Source: an uncultured Cytophagales bacterium (GTDB taxonomy: Bacteria; Bacteroidota; Bacteroidia; Cytophagales; Thermonemataceae). Taken from it: a stretch of 41,880 nucleotides of DNA. The stretch spans positions 1 to 41,880 of the forward strand of contig CALEMF010000067.1 of assembly GCA_937911505.1 (NCBI GenBank). Reading direction: 5' to 3'. The notes under the pieces are model-generated. The model saw only the letters and a list, made by a program, of their open reading frames with translations. It made no database searches and was not told where the DNA came from. The position numbers were made by a program, and so were the translations under genes. This document shows, piece after piece, positions 6,467 through 16,300 of the stretch. Every line of letters begins with the position of its first letter. The stretch's first letter is position 1.

Positions 6467-8680
6467 TTAATATTTACCACGTTCATCAGTTGTCCTTTCT
6501 ATCTTTATACCACCGCCCTTTTTCAGTATATTTTCAAAGTCTTTAACAGCCCTAAAGGGTATTTTTGTTTCTGTCCTAAAGTCTTTCTCCATATTCGGAA
6601 TAGGTTGTTCAAAGACTGTATCAGGATACTTCTTCCTAAACTCATTCCAATCAGATCTTAGCACTCTCATTGAAAGAGTTGCTCCTCCTCCAAATCTTTC
6701 AGGTGTTACCGAAAAGTATTCTGCCGTTTCTGATTGAGTCGTCAAATATAAAACACCACTGAAATCAGGTATGTATGACTTTTGAAGTTCTGATATCTTA
6801 CTAATATTAAAAGATTGAGTAGCCTCAGTAGTCTTTGCGTCATAATATCCCTCACCTCTATAAAAGGTGATATACTGGTCATTATCTTCATCAACATCAC
6901 TTTTGGGACTATAGAGAACCTTTCCTATCTCTTCTAACTCATCGTTATTGAATGAAGGCGCTTGCTTAATCAGATCATCACCAAAATACTCATTGCCTTG
7001 TTCATCTGTCCAACGCACATCTTTTGTACCTGTACTTGTAGGGGAAAGCATAAAGCCTGTAAATAATCCACCAGCTTTAAATGCAGCTCCCCACATTCCA
7101 GAACTCCCTCTTGGTGCTACTTTCATTAGCTCAGCCGATCTTGCAGCTCCTTGAGCTGTTGATCCTGCAGTGGCTCTACCCACTCCAGTCGCAGTTCCAG
7201 TAATGGCTGCTGCCCCTGTCACTTTCTTTTCTTCTAACCCATCTAAGTCTATTGCCCATATCGGCATATTCCCCGCAAATTGATAAGGTGTGTACCAAGG
7301 ATATCCATCAGCCAGTGGGTCAACAGACATAAACTTACCAAGTGCTGGAATATATATCCTAAAGCCATAATCTTGCACCAGCCCGCTTGTTCCCCAGCTA
7401 TCATTCTCTTTTCCATTGAATCCATATCTTTGAAAATCAAGCGTATAGCTCATTCTATTGCCTTTGATGACTGCACCAAAAGGAAAATAATTATAATAAG
7501 CTAAAACTTTAGCTTTTTGCTCATACGTCCCTGCCGTCTCATCAACATTTACCACTTCCTTCTGATCACTGAGTACTACTCTCACATTACTCAAATGATC
7601 TTTCAGTTCATACTGCTTTTTACCAATGATACGACTTACGTATACTTCCTCTTCGGTTCTAATATCCTCCCAAGCCGCAACTTCGGCAAAGAAACCTTCG
7701 GAGTTATTAACATCCACCTCAAGACCATCCGTTAAATCTAACTCGCCTCCTGGTGTGGTGAGCACCCAATAAGAACGATCTTCATTTTGATTTTTGCTCG
7801 TTGGGGTTACAATCACTTCATCGCCATTGGGCAAGAGTCCGTTGCTTGTTGGTGGGGTATTGCTGTTTGTATTGACAACTTCAGGGGCTACAATCTCTGC
7901 ATCCACCGCCTCGGCTGCGCTGGCGCTTTGGGTAATGCCTACTACTTTCTCCTGTCTGTCTACCCCTAGTCGATCCGAGCCATAGAGATAGGTTTCTTTT
8001 TGGGTGAGTACACTTTCGTAACTGCCGTCGTCTTTTTGTCGGTGCGTCTTCTCGTAAATACTCATCACATTGCCTTGCGCATCTCTTACGTAGTAGGTAG
8101 TTACTACTTTTGTCGGATCGGCATAGCTTCGACTGCCATCTGCAAGCAATGCATTGCGATTTACTTCCTTCTCGATGCGATTGCCGGTGGCATCATAGCG
8201 GAAAGTGATGTGCGCTTTGTCTGCTTCTTCTTGGCGTACCTGATGCACCTTGTTCTGGTTGTTCCAGTCGATATTGGTCTTTTCCTTCTCATCTCGGCTC
8301 AAATTCCCTTGTTGGTCATAGGTAAAGCCGTGCTTGCCTTCTATGTCACTCGGATCAGCGGTCACCGTTGGATCGTTCACTTCTTGTAAGCGATTGATTT
8401 TGTTGCCGTTCTCGTCGGTTTCGTAGGTATAGGTGATGTTATCGAGTAGGTTACCTGCCGCATCTCTGCGTTGGAGCTGGGTGATGTTGCCATTCTGGTC
8501 GTAGCTGTAATTGGTGGCGTGTACATTGCTTGGGCTTGCCCAACTAGTGCTAGTGCCATTCCACTGTCTTTCTCTGCTGCTCTTAATGCGGTTAAGCTGA
8601 TCGTAGCGGTAGGTATTGGTAATCGCCTCACTTTGCCAAGTGGCTGGCTGTCCACCACTGCCCGGCTGGTAACGCTGCAT
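6467..8680 (-). CDS. Truncated Rhs protein with a C-terminal ADP-ribosyltransferase-like toxin domain
   Basis: This encodes 737 residues from the first ATG, but homology to the intact effector extends in frame to 8704 (NI-S-AWSHH), so the 5' part of the gene is missing. Residues 1-390 are YD repeats nearly identical to the intact protein, including LKDHLSNVRVVLSD. The sequence then diverges at about NYFPFG into its own RHS-associated core (NGKENDSWG, then GKFMSVDPLADGYP, then GNMPIWAIDLDG, roughly residues 410-485). A glycine/alanine-rich linker follows. The C-terminal ~150 residues contain FYRGEG (about residue 607), DFSGVLYLTTQSETAEYF (about 637-655) and acidic positions after TVFEQ. This order resembles the Arg / Ser-Thr-Ser / Glu core of ADP-ribosyltransferase toxins. 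There is no signal peptide, so it is probably a silent cassette unless recombined into the full-length gene. Confidence 0.7.
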   Translation of the reverse strand: MQRYQPGSGGQPATWQSEAITNTYRYDQLNRIKSSRERQWNGTSTSWASPSNVHATNYSYDQNGNITQLQRRDAAGNLLDNITYTYETDENGNKINRLQEVNDPTVTADPSDIEGKHGFTYDQQGNLSRDEKEKTNIDWNNQNKVHQVRQEEADKAHITFRYDATGNRIEKEVNRNALLADGSRSYADPTKVVTTYYVRDAQGNVMSIYEKTHRQKDDGSYESVLTQKETYLYGSDRLGVDRQEKVVGITQSASAAEAVDAEIVAPEVVNTNSNTPPTSNGLLPNGDEVIVTPTSKNQNEDRSYWVLTTPGGELDLTDGLEVDVNNSEGFFAEVAAWEDIRTEEEVYVSRIIGKKQYELKDHLSNVRVVLSDQKEVVNVDETAGTYEQKAKVLAYYNYFPFGAVIKGNRMSYTLDFQRYGFNGKENDSWGTSGLVQDYGFRIYIPALGKFMSVDPLADGYPWYTPYQFAGNMPIWAIDLDGLEEKKVTGAAAITGTATGVGRATAGSTAQGAARSAELMKVAPRGSSGMWGAAFKAGGLFTGFMLSPTSTGTKDVRWTDEQGNEYFGDDLIKQAPSFNNDELEEIGKVLYSPKSDVDEDNDQYITFYRGEGYYDAKTTEATQSFNISKISELQKSYIPDFSGVLYLTTQSETAEYFSVTPERFGGGATLSMRVLRSDWNEFRKKYPDTVFEQPIPNMEKDFRTETKIPFRAVKDFENILKKGGGIKIERTTDERGKY

Positions 8681-8704
8681 ATGATGGCTCCAAGCCGAAA
8701 TGTT
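7505..8704 (-). repeat. Rhs-core duplication, copy in the displaced cassette
   Basis: This ~1.2-kb segment is nearly identical to 11234-12442. Offsets are 3738 nt at the upstream end and 3729 nt at the downstream end, because the intact copy has three extra codons in an AEIAEIAAPE stretch. Similarity breaks off sharply at both ends: at the transposase stop codon on one side, and just after the KVLxY codons on the other. Confidence 0.85.
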
Positions 8705-9400
8705 TTATATGTCAAAGAACCTTTTTTCCAAGGCTTCCTTCAAATCTACCCGTTTATGCCAAAAATAAAGCCTTAATACAGCCTCTAAATAGGTAAAGGT
8801 TTTGCTAAAATTAATACTTTTTCTCGACAATCGCTTCAGATGAGTACGCAACGTTAAGTTATAACGTTCTAGTTGATTAACTCGCCCTTGAATATGATTT
8901 TCTCCCACTAGTAACGAAGGATATAAATTTAACTTGTCAGTGTAAATCTTATTAGGTTGAACCTCCTTTAGCTTTTCTGTTACTTTCCCAGCCGTTTGCT
9001 GACTACGTGCCCCCAAGGCAAAACTCACCACTTGTCTGGTCTGTTTACACAAACTATAAAATAACCAACAAACCTGCGATTTACTCCCTACAAAAGTATA
9101 CAGCTCATCAATTTCGTAGTCTTTACCTCCCTCTATTTTAGGAGGGGCTACCTTCTTGGAAGCTGCAAGGATATACTTAAGAACAGTCGTTTTCGAGATG
9201 GCTAGATACCTACTAATACTGCGAATACCTAACCCCTCTAAGCATAAGTTCACTACCTTTTTACACGTTGAAGGCTGATAGGCACGATAATGATAAGTAG
9301 CTTGTTGATATTTTCCGCATTCTTTGCATAAGTATTTCTGCTTGCCATTCTTTTGCTTTCCTGCTTTTCTACAGCAATGACTACAATATTTACAACGCAT
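8705..9400 (-). CDS. IS1-family transposase
   Basis: This encodes 231 residues as a single ORF, corresponding to an InsA-InsB fusion. An N-terminal zinc-ribbon has C3-x2-C6 and C25-x2-C28. A helix-turn-helix region follows around residues 50-80 (LGIRSISRYLAISKTTVLKY). The catalytic DDE core is D98 in DELYTFVGSKSQVCW, D155 in YTDKLNLYP and E178 in QLERYNLTLRTHLKRL, a spacing typical of IS1. Its TAA (8705-8707) abuts the truncated rhs sequence, and the two reading frames are in register. No inverted repeat matching the upstream end is visible beyond the stop, so the element may be truncated at its 3' end. Confidence 0.9.
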   Translation of the reverse strand: MRCKYCSHCCRKAGKQKNGKQKYLCKECGKYQQATYHYRAYQPSTCKKVVNLCLEGLGIRSISRYLAISKTTVLKYILAASKKVAPPKIEGGKDYEIDELYTFVGSKSQVCWLFYSLCKQTRQVVSFALGARSQQTAGKVTEKLKEVQPNKIYTDKLNLYPSLLVGENHIQGRVNQLERYNLTLRTHLKRLSRKSINFSKTFTYLEAVLRLYFWHKRVDLKEALEKRFFDI

Positions 9401-9426
9401 TGATAAAAAGTGATAATCTGAACCAC
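8705..9426 (-). mobile_element. IS1-like insertion element, probably missing one end
   Basis: The element consists of the transposase gene plus ~26 bp upstream. The minus-strand sequence GGTTCAGATTATCA (9424-9411) is a plausible terminal repeat, because a close copy recurs at 9554-9569. The expected inverted copy at the other end is absent: rhs sequence begins at 8704, directly after the transposase stop. No target-site duplication was found, and the DNA on the two sides belongs to different cassettes, so the element sits at a rearrangement junction. The boundaries are inferred. Confidence 0.55.
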
Positions 9427-9569
9427 GAAGGTAACAAAAACGCTTTATAAGCCCGCCTGAGCCACGATCTTTTTGTTATCCTAGTACCAATACCTTTTAG
9501 AAAGCTGTTAAAAACTGCTCACACAGCTCTCAAATACATTTTTTGACAATAGCTGATAATCTGACCCAC
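9411..9569. repeat. 16-bp direct repeat flanking 127 bp upstream of the transposase
   Basis: TGATAATCTGAACCAC (9411-9426) and TGATAATCTGACCCAC (9554-9569) match at 15 of 16 positions in the same orientation. The DNA between them has no gene. It holds an imperfect inverted repeat (AGGTAACAAAAA at 9429-9440 with TTTTTGTTATCCT at 9470-9482) and a small AGCTGT/ACAGCT palindrome near 9501-9530. It could be a solo IS end left by an earlier insertion. Confidence 0.45.
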
Positions 9570-9575
9570 TACCCA

Positions 9576-10289
9576 TTATTCGATCCAACAATCATAACTC
9601 TGAAAACCATCATAGTATATGAAACATATAATTCCATAAAAGTTACTCACATACGCTTTTTTAAAATAGCTTGTATGACTAAGTAAATTCTTACCAAAGA
9701 AATGAAATTCATATATTGGGCTCTCTTTGAATATCTTTACAACCCCTTTACTGCTAACCTCCCCTCCAAAAGTACTACTCTCAACCAAGTAACTAGCTGG
9801 TAAAGAGTCAAAAATAAACAAAGGAGTTTCTTTTATTTGTTTGATTTTATCCTCAATACTTTGGGTATTTTTTTTCATCGATTTTAAAAGCTCCAAAGTA
9901 TATTTCAAGTAGCCATCCGGTCTATAGTATACAGTATCATCTCGGTAAGAAAGTAAGTTAAAATAAGAATAGCTCTCACTTTCTCTACTAATGGCAAAGC
10001 TATAATACTTTCTATGATTAATGATTTTGTAATCATCACTAATGTAAATTTTTAGCTTAATTAGTGAATCTTCACACTTACAATTATAAGTCGTCTCATT
10101 CTTGTTAAGTTTAAGGAAATCCCTTTGTGAAAGTTCTTTATCCATAAATTTCCTTGACTTCAAAAAGAGTTCAACATTTTTGAGGCTTACATTCCTGCTC
10201 GTTAATTTATTCGACGTATTATTAGTTTGTTTGCAAGAAGCTAAGTTTAATAAAATACTGATTAAAGTAATTATTATTGTGGTTTTCAT
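9576..10289 (-). CDS. Lipoprotein, candidate immunity protein for the Rhs metallopeptidase toxin
   Basis: This encodes 237 residues. The N-terminus is a lipoprotein signal peptide: hydrophobic residues 4-15, then lipobox L16-A17-S18-C19. The mature protein should therefore be tethered in the envelope. The rest is Lys/Ser/Tyr-rich with no family I recognise, and it contains a C-K-C motif around residue 70. The gene starts 11 nt after the stop of the 3078-residue Rhs effector, in the standard toxin-then-immunity order, and is AT-rich like the adjacent toxin tip. An exported immunity protein suggests that the toxin is neutralised in the periplasm or at the membrane. The immunity role is inferred from position. 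Confidence 0.65.
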   Translation of the reverse strand: MKTTIIITLISILLNLASCKQTNNTSNKLTSRNVSLKNVELFLKSRKFMDKELSQRDFLKLNKNETTYNCKCEDSLIKLKIYISDDYKIINHRKYYSFAISRESESYSYFNLLSYRDDTVYYRPDGYLKYTLELLKSMKKNTQSIEDKIKQIKETPLFIFDSLPASYLVESSTFGGEVSSKGVVKIFKESPIYEFHFFGKNLLSHTSYFKKAYVSNFYGIICFIYYDGFQSYDCWIE

Positions 10290-10300
10290 TCTTTTAAAAT

Positions 10301-13300
10301 CTAAAATCCTTGTCCTGATCCAACTTTGGTATTATCTGGTTGAATCACTTTCATTTTTTCAAATGATTCTTTTCCCATATTTAATATTCTATCCTGTCTT
10401 CGTAAAAGTCTTAGTTGTTGGCCTATTTTATATGCCCTAGAGCCTTCCCTAATATCTTTTCGATCAATTCCTGTATATGTACCTCCATAAATTTTGTGCT
10501 GTCTATCACCATCTCCTACATGATGAAGTAATATATGGGAAGTTATTTCGTGAAAAAGGGTTTCCGCTTTATCATAGTCGTCATATTTCTTAAAGTTGCC
10601 TTTCCCTTCAAGATAATATTCATTTATACTAATTAATGAGAACTTTGTATCAGGGTTTTTCACTTCAACTCCATCAAAATTTGCTAATTGAGCTACATTA
10701 GCTATCGCTTCTTTTTCATCGAAACTACCTATATTCGAAAATATATCAATATTATTATTTTCGTTCAGTAATTTACTACCTTCATAAAGGGTAACACCTG
10801 CTGAACGGCTATTAACGGGTGAAGTAGTTATATAGATATCGTGTAAAGAACTATTTTCATATTTCTCTAAAATTTCCTTACCATCGGGTGTCCTAAGCAA
10901 AACATCTCTTCTCAAATATGTACTTGCTTCGTTTGCTCTTTTTAGATTCATTACTTCCCCTTTGTTATTAACAAAATATATTGTATCTCCCAATATATCA
11001 TTGTAAATAATCGGATTACCTGCAAATACATTGTACTGACTAATAGAAGGGTTAGGCTTAGGGTCTAAGTTCCATCTGCGAGCGGTGCGGCTATCGTATT
11101 CCCAGAACAAGGCCGTGTAGTGATTGTCATTGATTTCTGGGGTACGCTCTTGAGAATTGAAGCTAAACCTTGAAGCTAACCTATTGTAACTGCTTTTTGA
11201 AGTACCGTAAGGATAAAAACTATTATAAGAAAGCACCTTCGCTCGCTGCTCATACGTCCCAGCCGTCTCATCAATATTTACCACTTCCTTCTGATCACTC
11301 AGTACCACTCTCACATTACTGAGGTGGTCTTTGAGTTCGTATTGTTTCTTGCCAACGATACGGCTTACATACACCTCTTCCTCCGTTCTAATATCCTCCC
11401 ACTCGGCTACTTCGGCAAAGAAGCCTTCGGCGTTATTAACATTCACCTCAAAACCTTCTGCTAAATCTAAAACGCCTCCTGGCGTGGTGAGTACCCAATA
11501 AGAACGATCTTCGTATTGATCCTTGCTCGTTGGCTCCACTATTACCTCATCGCCATTGGGAAGTAAGCCGTTGCTGGTTGGTGGGGTATCGCTGTTTGTA
11601 TTGACAACTTCAGGGGCAGCGATCTCTGCGATCTCTGCATCCACTGCCTCGGCTGCGCTAGCACTTTGGGTGATACCTACTACTTTTGCTTGTCTCTCTA
11701 CGCCTAATCTATCCGAGCCGTAGAGATAGGTTTCTTTTTGAGTGAGTACACTTTCATAACTGCCATCTTCTTTTTGTCGATGCGTCTTCTCATAAATGCT
11801 CATCACATTGCCCTGCGCATCTCTGACGTAGTAAGTAGTCACTACTTTGGTTGGATCGGCGTAGCTTCTTGAACCATCGGGTAGCAGGTCATTGCGGTTC
11901 ACTTCCTTCTCTATGCGATTACCAGCCGCATCATAGCGGAAGGTGATGTGCGCCTTGTCTGCTTCCTCTTGGCGTACCTGATGCACCTTGTTCTGGTTGT
12001 TCCAGTCAATGTTGGTTTTTTCCTTCTCATCTCGGCTCAAATTCCCTTGCTGATCGTAGGTAAAGCCGTGCTTGCCTTCTATGTCACTCGGATCAGCGGT
12101 TACCGTCGGATCGTTCACTTCTTGTAAGCGATTGATTTTGTTGCCGTTCTCGTCTGTCTCGTAGGTATAGGTAATGTTATCGAGCAGATTACCGGCTGCA
12201 TCTCTGCGTTGGAGCTGGGTAATGTTGCCATTCTGGTCGTAGCTGTAATTGGTGGCGTGTACATTGCTTGGGCTTGCCCAACTGGTACTAGTGCCATTCC
12301 ACTGTCTTTCTCTGCTACTTTTAATGCGATTGAGCTGGTCGTAGCGATAAGTACTGGTGATCGCCTCACTTTGCCAGGTGGCTGGTTGTCCACCACTACC
12401 CGGCTGGTAACGCTGCATATGATGGCTCCAAGCCGCTATGTTCCCGTTGAAGAGTTCTTGTTCTTCTCCGTCTGCATTGCTAATTTGGTAAGCGAGGTTG
12501 CTACTTTGGTCAAAAGGGTTGTTTGCATCTTTGTTTTTATAGTCGCCGCGGTAGTAATGTAGCGCCATCCCAAACAAGTCAGCAGCGAAGCGGCTTTCTA
12601 TACTTTGTCCGTCTTTACCTACGTCTTGTTGGTGGGTCGGACTGTTAATGCCCTTTAACCAGCCGTGCAGCGTGTAGACATAATCTAAGCCTTGCAGATG
12701 ATCTTCACCTAGTTCTAGTCTTTTGAGTGGGCCGTGCTTGTAGTAGTCATAGAGTGCTTCTTTGTCCCAAAGCAAGCCGTCTCTACTGGTGCGTACTTCT
12801 ACCAAGCGGTTGTCTTCATCGTAGCGGTAGCGATGGAAGAATTGGTCTTGGCTACCCTCATTATACCGTACTTGGGTCACCTTCCCACTAATTAGGTCAT
12901 AATCATAGGCGACGTACATCTTTGGAATGCCTGGCAAGTCTTGGATCATCCATGCCACATTGCCGTGAATGTCGTAGCTGTAGTAGGTGTACACCGCTTG
13001 GGTGGTATCGCTATCACCCTTATTAATCGTATAGGTATAACTGACGCGATTCTCTAAGTAACGTTGGGGTTGGTCTTCGCTGTAATAATACACGCCTTCT
13101 TTGGGGGTGTTGTATACCGTGAAGGTCTGCTCACTATTGCCTGTGGCTCCACTGGGGAAAGTGGCTTGCGCGGGATCGTTTAAGAGTGCTTCGTTGGTAG
13201 CACTAATCGAGTTTGGATTGCTCGAGGTATAATCAAAGTTGGGGAGCGCACTTCCTTCGGTCTTGGTCTGCTGTCCTACTTCTACCACTCTTCCTAGTTC

Positions 13301-16300
13301 GTCGTACACACTGTAGCTGTACTGGTTGCTGTCTCGTTGTCTTTCGTTCTCTGAGAAGCGAAGCTGTCCTTTGCGATCGTAAAGCAACTTGGTTTCTCCT
13401 CCATCTGGCGTGTTTTGATACACCAACTGCTGTAAGCTGTTGTAGTCGTAGGTAGTAGCCATTGTGTGAGCAGGACGGTTGTCACGACTTACCACACTGA
13501 GCGGTCTGACTCCTGCGGGTGGTACCGTTTTGGTGAGTCTACCTGCTCTGTCGTAATAATACAGCGTATAATGATAGGTGGCTTGCTGGTAAGCAAAAGA
13601 AAGCGTGCCTTGGGTGTTGCTACAAGCGGCCTCTACCGCCAACGCAATCCCTTCTACCTGAGCGGTTACACACTGATTCACTTTCTCTAGCAAGGTGCCT
13701 TTGGCATCGCTGGCAGCAATGGTAGGCAGTTCGGTTACTTCCTCGTCTTCCTCAACCGGCGGAAGTGTAGGCGTGCCCCAAGTAAGGCAAAGGATGTACT
13801 CTCTTTCTACCCCAGGTTTTTCAATTAACTGAGGAGGCGTCATCTCAAAGACACAACCCGTCTCATCGGTCACCACCAAGTAATACTGTCCCGCTTTAAA
13901 GTGCTTTTCTGGCAGGTAAGAAGCAATAGTATACACGCCTGCTTCTTCTACCGAAATCACTTCTTCGGTAAAGATTTGTAGGTCTTGGGTGATGGGTTCG
14001 CCGGTGGTTTCATCAAGCAGTGGCTCGCCATTTTCATCTAACTGTACTTCTAAATAATGCCACGCCACTTGGTAAGTACCCGAAGTAGGCGTATGACTCG
14101 GCAGACTCGCTTGAAAGTTGATCTCGGCACTGCCTCTGAGTGTACAAGTCAGGCTGCCTGCATCATCGCTGTTACTGAGTAGAAAGTTTTCCACAATCGG
14201 ACGCCCCTCAATGGTAAAGGCTTCGGTGACCTCACAAGTAGCACTGTTGCCCGGAATGGCAAACTGAACCATCACTTGGTAATTGCCTGCTTCTAGGTCG
14301 CTTACACTGGAGCCGACCAATGGATTACTATTCTCATCTACTAAGGTGACCCAGCTCCCCGCTTCTTCTTTTTGCCAGGTGTAGGTGATGGCTTGGCTAT
14401 CGCCACTGTAGCCTTCTATCACCACCAAGGCTTCCCCACCATCATCACAGGTAAGTGGATTGAGCAGTACGTCAAGGGTAACGTTTTCTAGGCTCTTGAT
14501 TGCAAAAGCTTGCTGTATCATGCAGCCGTAAGCGTCTAAGTGACCTTCCAGTAAGTACTGCCCCGCAGCAAGCGTAAAGTCGTGGCTAGGGCTAGTAATA
14601 GTCTCTACCACTACCCGACTAGCAGGATTGCTATTGTCGTAGAGTACTAAACGTAAATCGCTCGTTACATCACAGGTGCCAAGGTTGTCAGTCAAAGCAA
14701 CAGGTAAAGTGTAGGTATCGTCTTCAATACAAGTGTAGTAAACAGGATTATCGCTACTTTCACTACTTGGCGGTAAAGTAAGTGTGAGTTGCGGGTTTTC
14801 TACCCGTACGTACTGACTCACCGCACAGTAAGGCGTGTATTGGCTACAGTTGCCATCGCTACAATCCAGCGTGGCGGCTACTTCTAAGCGAAGTAGTTCG
14901 CCTGCCACCAGGTCGGCAGGGTCGAGGGATATGTTGGCATTGGCGTTGGTTAAACCTGAGACAAATGGCGTGCTTTGCCCTTCTTTAAAGACTTGGTACT
15001 GATATTGACTACCTGTGCCAACAGGATCATTCGGATAGCTTACCTGAAAACTTAGGGTGGGAGCGCTCACAGCGGTGCCGTTGCTACAAGGAATTTTGCT
15101 CAAGCAAACCTCGCTGAGTGTAGGACCTTGCCCAGTAAGCTCTACGGGGGCGCTGGTTACGCTACAGCCATCGACAGGTCCAGCAAGATCAAAACTAGCT
15201 TCAAGCGTATAAATACCCGCAGGAAGATCACGATACCTTAAACTACCTGTAAAGGAAGACCAGGAAGGCGTAGACTCAGTATATAAATTGCCGTTACGAT
15301 ACAACTCATAATTATAAAGGATATATCCACCAAGCCTAAACTCAATCCTTCCATCGCTCGCATCGCCACAACTCGGATTATTCACTTCTTCAATGGTGAT
15401 ACTTGGTGATTTGGTAATATCCAGACGCTCTACAGGCACCTCTAAGCTACAGCCCTGATAAGAGATGATCAACTCAATGCGTAACCTCTCATCACTACTT
15501 GGTGTGTGGGTAATATCCCTCCCAAAGTAAGTTTGTCCTTCAATCGTCCATTCGTAAGTGTAGGCAGGATTACCCGTGGCTACTATTCGAAGAGGAAGTC
15601 CTTCACAATACTGACTACTATTATCCCCAGGATTAATTGTCACTGTAGGCATTTCCAAAGGTGCTTTGATGTCGATGGGGAGCAAGTCAGAGGTAACACC
15701 TTCTGAAGAAACTACTCTTAAGTAATAAGTACCCGCTTCGGTAGGTAAGTTGCTGACCGCAATCGGCGAAGCCTCGCCACTGCCCAGCACAGGCGGGTTT
15801 GCTGCAAAGGTAGTGCTGTTCAAGCTGGAAAGCTGTACTTCATAATCGCTGCCTTCTGTAGGACAGCCTACTTCAAAAGAGAGGTTGCCTGCACTCGCGC
15901 TACAGCTTTCAGTACCGTTTGTAGTGTTATTGCCAGTGTCACCACTGTAGCCTGCAAGGGTAATTTGTGGGGTACCGCCTACGATGGTAAGTGTTTGGTT
16001 GTTGGAGTAGAGACCGTTGGAAGAAGCGACTCGTACGTAGTAAGTACCCGTTACCAAGTCAGTAGGTAAGGTGAATTCGCCCGAAGGGGCTACATCTATA
16101 GCAATCACTTGAGGAGGGGTTCCAAAAAGCTCTTGATCGGGTAAAGAGAGTTCTAGTTGGTAGCTGAGAGATGGATTAGGACAACTTTCGGTAAAGCTGT
16201 AAGGAACCACTTGACTAGCGCAATAGTCTACTTCCTCTAAGGGTGCTAGTGCTAAGGTACTAACGGAGATATTGACGGTGAGGTAATTGGAGGAGCCGAT

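Noticed and set aside
7787..8389. Plus-strand open frames opposite the rhs fragment (and similar ones at 11523-12562)
   Set aside because: They are antisense shadows of the conserved rhs core. They occur in both copies only because the coding strand is duplicated, and they resemble no protein.
8699..9560. TGTCAAAGAACC (8713-8724) and the inverse of TTTTTTGACA (9540-9549) as IS inverted repeats
   Set aside because: Only about nine bases match, the left copy lies within the transposase coding region, and the outer bases do not pair. This is not convincing as terminal repeats.
10301..10984. T9SS sorting domain at the end of the Rhs effector
   Set aside because: The terminal residues follow a metallopeptidase-like domain and lack both the type A and the type B T9SS motifs.
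13213..13690. Plus-strand open frames within the giant rhs gene
   Set aside because: They are antisense to the well-supported YD-repeat coding sequence and have biased composition.
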